Part shown: piece by piece, positions 12,009-21,483 of the stretch
Numbering within the stretch: the first letter of the stretch is position 1
Layout: each line of letters opens with the position of its first letter
NCBI GenBank assembly: GCA_022457155.1
Contig: JAJGOT010000450.1
Coordinates: 646,748-710,747, forward strand
DNA from: Cladopsammia gracilis
Lineage: Eukaryota; Cnidaria; Anthozoa; Scleractinia; Dendrophylliidae
Direction of reading: 5' to 3'
Length of the DNA: 64,000 nucleotides
Made by a program: the position numbers and the translations under genes
The notes under the pieces: generated by a model
Told to the model about the DNA's origin: nothing
Database searches by the model: none
Seen by the model: only the letters and a program-made list of their open reading frames with translations

Positions 12009-15000
12009 ATGTCTGAAGATACAAAGCGTTTGAGATTAATCCGGGGATCATACAAAGGGCACTGTACGCAGGATATCAAAAAAGCAGAAAAACTAATGTC
12101 GTCAGAATGCCCGAACGAAGCAGAATTGTCAGCACTTATGGACAGACTCACACGGCGATCTGCAGAAATCGAACGCATGGACAACCAAATAGTGATAACC
12201 CTTCAGGACGAAGAGGAAATCGAAAAAGAAACAGAAGATGCGTTATCATTTCAAGACACCATTTCGGACTGTCAATTCAAAATCTCTCAGCTCCTCAACA
12301 AAAAGCAGCAAGACAACCTACCGGTAAGCTCGCTCCACACTAGCATTTTAGGAAAACCAGCTAGCCCACGAACGCACGTCAATCTACCAAAAATAACCAT
12401 AAAATCATTTAGCGGAGACCCTCGTGAATGGCTTACATTCTGGGATAGCTTTAGTGCGACAATTGATGAACATAGCGAACTTAGTGACATTGAAAAAATG
12501 AATTACCTAATCGGAATGGTGAAAGGAGAAGCAGCGCGCGCTATCGCCGGATTTCCGCTGACAAAAGAAAATTACAGCAAGGCAATAGAACTACTAAAAG
12601 AACGCTTCGGGCAAAAACAAAACCTCATTAACGCGTACATGGAAGCGCTCTCTAAACAATATCCTCCATCAGACGATCTTAGAAGTTTAAGAACATTCTA
12701 CGACACAGCAGAAGCGAATATCCGCGGATTAGAAGCACTAGGAGTAACGACAGATTCATACGGCTGCCTACTTATTCCAATACTTCTCAAGAAACTACCT
12801 GAGAATTTACGATGCGCGATCTTTAGGGCAGATTCAACAGCCGACAAATCACTCGACAACTTAAGAGCAGCCTTACGCAAAGAAATTGAAACAAAAGAGA
12901 AAGGCCACCTGTCATTCAGTAACGAAGAAGAAACTCACGAAGAAGAGCCATTAGTACCAACAACAGGGGCATTTCTATCAAAGGTACAAACAAAAACAAC
13001 CACCTTCAAACCACCTAAACCAAGGCCATGCACGTATTGCGAGGGAAATCATCGCCCCGATAAATGTGACAGAATTAACACAACACAGGAAAGACGCCAA
13101 ATTCTGCAACAACAGCGAAGGTGTTTCAACTGTCTAGGCGCAAACCACACCAAAACCGAATGTTTCTCGAGAGGTCGATGCATGATCTGCAAGAAGAAAC
13201 ATCACACCTCCATCTGCGAAGAACCTCCAAAGGAAAGCTCTCAGAACGGGAATAACTCACAGCAACCGCGTAACAACCAAATAGTACGATCAAACACAAA
13301 TGAATCGTCGATAAACAGCGCAGAACAGAGCAAAGCGCACATGGGAGCAACGCACACATCATCCCATAACAATCATATCCTAATGCAAACAGCAACGGTA
13401 AAAATACAAGGGATGGAAACTCACAATGCCCGCATTCTATTCGATACCGGATCCCAAAGAACCTTCATCAGCCAAGACATGAAAAACAAATTGCGCCTTA
13501 AGACTATCCGTCGAGAAATTCTAGACGTAACCACATTCGGAACAACCCAAAGCATCAGGACCACGTATGATGTCGTAATACTCTCTCTACAAAATGAAAA
13601 CGAACAAATCAGAATAACAGCGCTTGTTACGCCAATAATCTGTCCTCCTTTATCCGCAAGAAGGAAAGGCCTCCAGCTACCTCCGGAACTAAAAGAACTT
13701 AGACTTGCAGACCCTCTACAAACACAGACCGATATCAAAGTAGATATCATAATTGGAAACGACCACTTTGGTGAACTCATCACAGGAAACATAATCAAAT
13801 CAAACGACGAAGCCATAATTGCTATGGAAAGCAAGTTCGGCTGGCTTTTGTCAGGACCTGTTAAAACAAACCACGACGTGAACAACACAGTATCGTGTTA
13901 TAAAGTAGACGTCGCAACAACCGACCTTAACCTAGACAATCTTCTGACCAAGTTCTGGGAAATAAACGAAATACCAAACGAAAGCAACAATGATGACCCC
14001 ATAATCAAGCAATTCGAAGAAACAATCAAATTTAACGAAGCGACGGGACGATACAACGTCGAGCTTCCATGGAATGACAACAAGAGTGATCTCCCGTCCA
14101 ACTTCAACCTAAGTATGAACCGCTTAACAGGCCTACAACGAGGTATGAACAAGAAAGACCCGACACTTATCAAGAGATACAACGAACAGCTTCTAGAGCA
14201 AGAAACTCTAGGATTTATTGAGAAAGTCGACAACCCAGACAAGCACGAAGGAACTCTTCACTATATTCCGCATTTCCCAGTCTTTAAAGCAGACAGCGCG
14301 ACAACAAAAATGCGAATAGTATATGACGCATCAGCAAAAAGGACACCCAATTCACTGTGTCTCAACGACTGCCTCCACACAGGGGTAAATTTAATGCACG
14401 ATCTTACTGGCATCCTTATGAAATTCAGAAAACACCAGATAGCACTCACAGCCGACATTGAGAAAGCATTTCTGCAGATAGAGCTCAATCAAAACGTCAG
14501 AGATGCGACAAGATTTCTATGGTTAAAAGACGCGCAAAAACCAGCTAATGAAACGGATAACTTACAGGTATACAGATTTTGCCGCGTCCTTTTCGGAGCA
14601 ACATCATCACCCTTTCTGTTGAATGCAACTATCCAATACCACCTAAAACAGAAAGACAACTGGATTGCTAAAGACATCATGGATACCATGTATATGGACA
14701 ACCTGGTAACCGGTACTGACTCGGAAGGAAACGCCATTGACTACTACATATATTCACGCGAATGCCTACAAGAAGCAGGGATGAATCTGCGTCAATGGAC
14801 CTCTAACTCCGTCAACATCAGCACCAAAGCGTAAGAGAATAATTCAGCAGCCAATCCGACAGTTAAAGTTTTGGGACTCGTATGGGACTCCAAAAAAGAC
14901 ACACTATCGCTTTCGCTTGATAAAATGATAGCAGAAATACAAAGCATAAACTTGATCACCAAACGGTCTGTTCTAAGTATTGCGTCAAAACTATTTGACC

Positions 15001-16394
15001 CCCTAGGGTATGTAGAGCCAATAACAGTTAAAGCAAAGATTATGGTACAGGAACTTTGGAAACACAGCATAACCTGGGATCAAGAACTACCCGACAATGA
15101 CAAACGAGTTTGGTTGAAATGGCTTGACGATATCAACAACCTTGTACCACTAACGATTGCTAGACGCTACTTCCATAACAGGAACACGAAGAAACAGTTG
15201 CATGTATTTTGCGATAGCAGCACACTTGCCTACGGAGCAGTCGGATATTTAAGAGGGACAGCCGAAAAGGAAACAAACACAGTTCTTGTTATGGCTAAAA
15301 CAAGAGTTGCACCCGTAAAACCTCAGACCCTCCCGAGATTGGAACTATTAGCAGCACTATTGGGAGCACAACTATCAAGATACATATTAGAAACACTTCA
15401 ACTTAACGAACACGAATGTGAAGTAACGTGCTGGAGCGATTCCCAAATCGTATTGTCGTGGCTATCAACAAACAAGAAACTACAACCATTCGTTAACACA
15501 AGAATTCTCAGGATAAAAGAAATCATATCTCCGAAGAGATGGAGATTTTGCCCAACAACCATGAACCCAGCAGACTTACTAACTCGCGGCCTTGATACTA
15601 AAGCATTCAACAACAACCAAAAGCTATGGTTTGAAGGACCCCCATGGCTCAAAGAACCTGAAGAAAAGTGGCCAACGGACCCAAAGTATTTAATAACTCC
15701 TGTTGATGAAGAAAAAGAAATCTCCCAGATGAAAATCTCAACTAAAACTCAAGAACTTCCCAGCATATTGAACCTTATTGATCTCGCGAGTTACAGCACC
15801 TTTAATCGGGCAGTTAGGGCAGTAGCCCTCATCATTGTCTGCACAAGAAAGTGGAATAAGAAAGCAGTAGATCTCAATATCACAGCAGAAACAATGACAG
15901 AAGCAAAAAACCTGTTATTGACAACAACACAAGATAAATTTTACCCGGAAGAAAAGATGTATTTGCAGAATAAGCCCAAAACAAAGCAACCAAGCCTAGT
16001 ATATCAGTTATATCTATATCTTGACAACGCCAACCTTATCCGTTGTCGCGGAAGACTCCAATATACCGAACTTCCTCAAGACACAAAATTTCCAATTCTA
16101 TTACCAAAAGAAAGCTTCTTGACCACACTCATTGTCAGAAGCATGCACGAAAAGGTGATGCACAACGGTGTACGTGAAACGCTTACTCAACTAAGACAAA
16201 CATACTGGATTCCCCAAGGTAGACAACTTGTAAAAAGAATAATCTCCAAATGCACTAGATGCAGAAAGCATGAGGGACCTCCATTCCGTTCAATTCCTAC
16301 ACCACCTTTACCTATAGAAAGAATAACGAAATGCCAAGTTTTCCAGTTCACCGGAATCGATTATGCAGGGCCCCTTTACGTCCGTAGTCAAGGA
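12009..16394 (+). mobile_element. BEL/Pao retrotransposon gag-pol, interrupted and 3'-truncated
   Basis: One frame runs from 12009. Gag (DUF1759-like) lies at about residues 130-290. CCHC zinc knuckles follow at about 341-403 (one perfect C-x2-C-x4-H-x4-C). An aspartic protease motif (FDTGS) is near 478. Reverse transcriptase covers about 750-905 (LTADIEKAF, then YMDN). The frame is broken by a single in-frame TAA at 14832-14834 after 941 codons and reopens in the same frame through the A17/RNase H region (FCDSSTLAYGAVGYL, WSDSQIVLSWLS) and the integrase zinc domain (H..H..CTRC). It is cut off just after the first integrase-core Asp (GIDYAGPL). The integrase C-terminus and the 3' LTR are absent. 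The catalytic YxDD motif reads YMDN, so the copy looks non-functional. Confidence 0.9.
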
Positions 16395-17706
16395 CTATTC
16401 CAACTCACTTTTTTCAAAAATATGGAGGTCTTAATTTTCTTCTTCATTGTAATTACGACTCCAAATTTTTGAAGGAATCCAAACTTTCCACTTTTCTACA
16501 GACAAATACTGGCTAATTTCCAAGAACTTAGGACCTTATATCAATATAACAATGGCCAAGATTTAATTATTTTCAATAACAAAGACATCCTGATCAACGG
16601 AAAGAGCTTTTTCTACCCAGAATGGAAGGAGAAAGGTGTCGTTTTTATCCATGATGTGTTAGATAATTGTGGAAAATTATTGTCCTTTAATGCATTCCAG
16701 ACAAAATTCAACACAAAATCTAATTTTTTGATCTACTTACAAGTGATCTCGGCGATCCCTAAACATTTACTTCAAAAATCTAGATCTGTAAGCACAAGAA
16801 ATGGATTTATAGATGATGATACAACCTTTCAGTTGTCTCCTTCGTTAATTATTGATCTATATAGAATGAAATCTAAGGACTATTATTGGCTTTACATCAA
16901 TGCAACCACCGTCAAAGCCACGGGGCCAAAAAAATAGGAGAAAGAATTAAAATTAGAGAACATAGAATGGACATCAATATTTAATCTCATAGGAAAAGTA
17001 TGCCGAGAGAACAAACTAAGAGAATTCTATTTTAAATTGATTCATAGATTAACTGTTACTAAAAAGGAGCTATGTACATATGGTCTGGAAGACGTAAATA
17101 ATTGCTTTTATTGTGGAGGACTTGAATCGATCACCCATACTTTTGTGGAATGCTATTCGTCTCAAACGTTCTTTGATAGAATTATTCACTGGTTTAATAA
17201 GAAATATCATTACACCTTTTCTCTAACACCTTTAGAAAAACTTTTTGGGATAGTAACTAATGATGATGAAAATGATCACGCTACTGTGCTAAAATTAAAT
17301 TTCTGCTTATTATTTGGAAAATATTACTTATACAACCAGAAAATGCTTTCAGAGCAATGTAACTTCGACCATTTTATCTCAATGATGGAACAAAAGATAT
17401 ACATTGAAAATCATATACAGAAAAACCTAAGGGTGTGAAGATGTTTCAATCTCTTGCGCAACTTGTATTCTTTGCTTCTTTTTTTCACGATTCTTGATGT
17501 AAGTTAAGATATGTTGTGCTCGACTACTATTACCTTTTTTATTGTTATTATTATTATCATTACTATTATTACTTTATTATTATAATTTTATTAATAACTT
17601 ATTATTTAATTAAATTATCTTTCAGTATTTTATTTAACTTGTAACTCTCACTATTGTAAGTGTTTGTTGTTCGTGTTATGAATAAAGTAATAATAATAAA
17701 AAAAAA
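16395..17706 (+). mobile_element. LINE fragment, right part with A-rich tail
   Basis: The first 922 bp repeat 10945-11866. The sequence then continues past the point where the left copy stopped, finishing the LINE protein (stop at 17436-17438). A 3' UTR rich in ATTATT follows, then AATAAA (about 17682) and a terminal A-run directly before the 13-bp target duplication. In-frame TAG at 16935-16937, as in the left copy. Confidence 0.8.
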
Positions 17707-17737
17707 TCACCAGTGCTACGTGGCTTATCATTCATTT
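17707..17737. repeat. stacked 3' target-site duplications
   Basis: 17707-17719 (TCACCAGTGCTAC) closes the LINE composite. 17720-17737 (GTGGCTTATCATTCATTT) is the second SINE duplication. Their order shows that the LINE inserted at the extreme 3' end of the SINE. Confidence 0.65.
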
Positions 17738-17740
17738 ACA

Positions 17741-17889
17741 GCTATTTCAATTAATGTTGTCGGATAAAAGCTTAAAGCCAAGACCACAAGGTAGTAAGGG
17801 TTAGGGTAAATAGCATTGCTTAAAAATCCCATACTGCCTTGCGGTCTTGGCTTTTCGCCTTTTTCATCCGACAACGTTAATTGAAATAG
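17741..17889. mobile_element. about 150-bp inverted-repeat element
   Basis: The left end (CTATTTCAATTAATGTTGTC) is mirrored at the right end (GACAACGTTAATTGAAATAG). An inner pair, AAAGCCAAGACC and GGTCTTGGCTTTT, extends the stem. There is no coding capacity; short open frames here are artefacts. Confidence 0.6.
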
Positions 17890-17932
17890 AGAAGGAACTT
17901 CCAAGCAATCTTCTACTAGCACTGCACTTGGT

Positions 17933-18127
17933 GCGTGTGAGGAGGATGCTTTTCCAAACATCCATCGTCATCTCTTCATTGCATGCACCCTACCAATCAG
18001 TAGTGCTGAAACTGAGCGGCCCTTTTCACTCATGAAACAGATCAAAACCGGCTCCAGATCAACGATGTTTGAAGAGCGCTTCTCAGATCTCGCGGTTATT
18101 GTTATGCATTACTCTGAGAAATTCTAG
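17933..18127 (+). pseudogene. hAT transposase C-terminal dimerisation-domain remnant
   Basis: A 64-codon open stretch ends in TAG at 18125. Its pattern FPNIHRHLFIACTLPISSAE, then TERPFSLMKQIKTGSRSTM, then ERFSDLAVIVMHY matches the hAT family dimerisation region (usual core: ERSFS..RRIKT..RSTM..ERL..LAL). It resembles the DUF4371/ZMYM1-like branch. No N-terminal transposase part, BED finger or RNase H-like catalytic segment is seen upstream, so this is a fossil fragment. Confidence 0.75.
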
Positions 18128-18923
18128 TAGACAAGATATACGAGGGCTTTTTAAAAGCTCATCCAAGAAGACTCTTTCAGGCTACACTGTTCGATTTACG
18201 AGGTATGTAGAAAAACGACAAATTACTATCGTTGTTTCTGCTGTCCCTTTTAATCATGCATTGTTATTAGTTTTGGTTTTCTGGTTGAGAAATAAGGCAG
18301 ATAATGTAAACTCCAGATTTTATATCATGCATTCACAAGCGCTTTTCGAGTCTCAGGAGCCGCCGGAAATGGCGTTTTAGAGCGTAAAATGGGAAAAAAT
18401 TTTTCCGGGACGAGGCATATCATGGCTCCGGACCCCATAAGAAGCTCGCGCCTGCGGCGCTCGCCATCCACGCCGATGGCGTCTAAAGTTATTAAGGCGT
18501 ACAACCCCCCCTTTCAGGAATTCCTGAAGTGATCCATTGTGTACTGTGATACTCGGAAAATAAGAAGTCATTCATAGGGAAAAATCCCTTTGAATGAGTA
18601 ACAAATTAAAGTTTATGGTAAAGTTTATGGTAAAGTTTGTGGTGAAGTTTACTCTTAAAGTTTACTCAAATGTGAATGTTTTGTCATACTGCTTTTCAAA
18701 TTCATCAGAGAGAGGGCAAAGATCAATTCAGGTGTCAGATTGTTTCTGTGAGTGTCAAAATGTTTTTGGAGTACAGGATAATATTCGTACCATACGGTGT
18801 TTTACAGTTATTATCCGTACTTTAGGCGTCAAAGCAGTATATTAACCGTAAAATGCTGTTTTTCAAGTATATTAACTTTTAAAGACGCCACTTAGGATTT
18901 ATTATGCGTGTAAGATACGCATA
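18128..18923. other. intergenic, low-copy sequence and a short tandem array
   Basis: 18606-18668 holds a 12-bp tandem motif (AAAGTTTATGGT, four to five copies drifting). 18360-18520 is a locally GC-rich block (CTCGCGCCTGCGGCGCTCG) that looks like repeat sequence. No gene recognised. Confidence 0.4.
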
Positions 18924-19210
18924 AGGGAAAGTTCATTTAATATGACAAGGGGGGTGAAGAAGATATTGAGGGGCGCTCCGAAAAGTTTTAGACACCCGAT
19001 GGGGGGCTCTAAAACAATTGTTGGGCTAGGAGGGGGGGGGGGGCTAGAAGGGGGAATCTGAAATTTTTTCGACTACCGAGGGGGGGGGGGGGGGGGGGGC
19101 TCCTAAAAAAATTGAACCACTAGCGAGGGGAGCTGCTAAAATTTCAAGCTTCGAGTTTCAATATTTTCATTCCCCCCCCCCCCCCTTGTCATAATAAATT
19201 AACTTTCCCT
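18924..19210. mobile_element. G-run-rich MITE
   Basis: The termini AGGGAAAGTT..ATTTA..ATGACAAGGGG are inverted at the right end (CCCCTTGTCATAATAAATT..AACTTTCCCT). The interior is built of repeated blocks with long G-runs separated by CTxxTAAAA-like spacers (around 19028, 19081 and 19125). Confidence 0.65.
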
Positions 19211-19730
19211 AATAACCTGTAAAAGTACGCATAATTACGGTATGTGGCGCGCTTTCAGGGTATTACTCGTATATATACCAAAGTTGGATCGAGAAAGATT
19301 TTCCCGAATTCGGCCGCCATTACGGGAAAAATTGTTGAGGGATGAAATTAAGAAACGGGTGAGCATTTCTTTAAAAATAGTATTTATGTGAAGTCTATTC
19401 CTCTTAACCTTTCCATTGAGCAAGTTAACGACTGAAACTTTTTTCTAAACAACTAGCATTTTAAAAAAGTTCTACGGAGTCGCAGCGATCGATACGTAGC
19501 ATCGCAGAGCAATCGAGTGTCGAAGAAACTGTTGTCGCTGTTTAAATTCAAGTTGCACTATTAAAACTAATGTCCACTTCCAATGATAAAATAAAAGAAG
19601 TACCTGTATGTTTACTGATTTAATTGCTGCCTACAAAATTAAGGTAGGCCAACTTTACATAACGAAATACAACTCCATGGCAATGACCAAATTCAGTTCC
19701 ACGATTCGCCGGCGAAGGATTCTACTGAAA

Positions 19731-20204
19731 ATGCCCAATGATTGGTGAACACGTTGTTATCATTTTTGTGACAGAATATTTTACTATAGCAACAGTATAA
19801 CGTGCTGAAAACACCCTTAATTTCAGCTTTAAGTGTTAATAACTCAAAAAACGACTCGGTGAACCCCATTTTTTATGGTCGAATTTTGATCAGTAGGATA
19901 AGATGCAACTTTAATTTGGCAAAGTTTAAAAAGATTCTGTAAGTAGAGTTCAGAGCCACCTTAACTTTTCGAAAATTTAAAGTAGCTCTGAACCCCACTC
20001 ACAGAATTTTTTAAAACTTTGTCAAAAGTTGCATCTTATCCTACTGATCAAAGTTCGACAATAAAAAATGGGGTTCACCGAGTCATTTTTGAGTTATTAA
20101 CACTTGAAGCTAAAATTTAGGGTGTCTCAGCACGTTATACTGTTGCTATAGTAACATATTGTGTCAGAAAAATGATCACAATGTGTTCACCAACCATTGG
20201 GCAT
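19731..20204. mobile_element. 474-bp long foldback element
   Basis: Almost the whole unit is one imperfect palindrome. ATGCCCAATG..TTGGTGAACA at 19731 mirrors TGTTCACCAACCATTGGGCAT at 20184-20204. Internal pairs include ACTATAGCAACAGTATAACG with its mirror, and GATCAGTAGGATAAGATGCA with its mirror. Arms are about 220 bp around a centre near 19965. No coding frame. Confidence 0.8.
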
Positions 20205-20677
20205 TCGTTTGATATCATGATTGTAGCATCAACTGATAAAGAGTGGTTTTAATGACTCATCAAAATCGAAGTCGTGGAAAGTGCTGGAAACTGTTGGGAG
20301 CCACCTTAAGATAGCAATTCTTCGTTTAAAACAAGCTAGCCTATTTCAATTGAAGCACTTCAGTTTTGAATTGCAAGAGTGGTATTTGAAACGAGAAATA
20401 ACAGAAGTTAATTTGAAAAACTGGCGGTTGGGCTAGAAGAAGAGCTTGTTTGAAATAAAGGGTTGCTATTTAAATTACTGAATTGATAAACGACACGTTC
20501 AAATTGAAGAATTGAATATTGAAATAGAAAGTAAAGAAGAATTAATAGCATATTTGAAATAAGCTTTTGAATTTTGACATTAAAAACACGCCATAGGGCG
20601 CCAAGTTCGGAAAAACGCGCGCGCTAATTTTAAAAAAAGTTGTGTAAGCTTTGTGAAACCAAACGCAAAAATATAAT
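20205..20677. other. intergenic spacer
   Basis: AT-rich, with many TTGAA/GAAATA motifs. No gene or element boundary recognised. Confidence 0.3.
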
Positions 20678-20959
20678 AGAACGGTTTTCACTTGTGTGTC
20701 GTGAAACCAAAACAAAAGTAATTACTCTGGCCAATCACAGCAGCCGCAGACAATCCAAAGAACCAATCAGAATTCGAAGCAAATACATGTTGTACCTGGC
20801 GACGAAAAATGCGTGCGAGCAAGTTACAACTGCTTTTCGGTTTTACTTTTGATTGGCAGAGAGGGTGGTGCGAGATTTTTTTAACCAATCACAACGCACA
20901 GTAGTGCAAAACCAAAGAAATCGCGAAATTACTTTCGACTTTCAATTGAACACCGCTCT
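20678..20959. mobile_element. about 282-bp MITE, AGAGC(A/G)GTTxTCAxTTGAGTG family (copy 1)
   Basis: The ends AGAACGGTTTTCACTTG and CAATTGAACACCGCTCT are inverted. The unit aligns along its length with 55307-55590 (shared AAAGTAATTACTCTG, CCAATCACAGCAG, AATCAGA, GCGTGCGAGCAAGT, GTGCAAAACCAAA). Confidence 0.7.
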
Positions 20960-21279
20960 AATGTAAAAGCAAAGCAAACGCGAATTATTTTCGCTCAATT
21001 AAAAATAACTCTAACAGAACAATATGAAAAATTGATTTATGTCATGAGAGTACATTGAGTTATTACGAAGGACAAACTGTCCGCATACAGCTGTAAAACC
21101 ACCGACGGTCAAGTTTTGAACTGAATAAGCGAGATATAGAATGGGATACGACCTTTTTTAAACTATGGTTTGAAAGTGATTATATATCAACTCTAATTTC
21201 TCCTAGTAGTCTACCTAAATTAACTATTTTTTTAGAAAGAAATACTCTTTGCGTCGTCTTTCGTATAAAAAAGATTGAT

Positions 21280-21483
21280 CTGAATTCGGAGTTCTGGGCC
21301 TTGCTTAGCGTTAAAGGTGAGTTTCATACAAATTCCGCGCGCAAATGTCTCATGTCATCTCTCGCGAAATGACAAACGATGTTAATGACGTCTGGCACGA
21401 TTTCCTGTACACCTGCCCTTTATCTTTCCCCGTTATTTACACTTTGTCATCGACCTAAGTTATCATCCCGTTCCACAGAGAAC
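21280..21483 (+). promoter_or_regulatory. 5' leader of paralogue B
   Basis: This shares GAATTCGGAGTT and CGTTAAA/GTGAGTT with the leader of paralogue A. GT at 21317-21318 is a good splice donor, suggesting a non-coding first exon ending at 21316. Sequence resemblance continues up to the coding start. Confidence 0.45.

Noticed and set aside
11831..14488. Several minus-strand frames of 60-155 codons across the BEL body
   Set aside because: They are antisense shadows of the gag-pol frame and show no domain of their own.
10945..17316. Complete LTR retrotransposon with 922-bp LTRs
   Set aside because: The repeats encode LINE polymerase sequence with a zinc knuckle, they do not start TG and end CA, and the real LTR remnant with the primer-binding site lies inside them.
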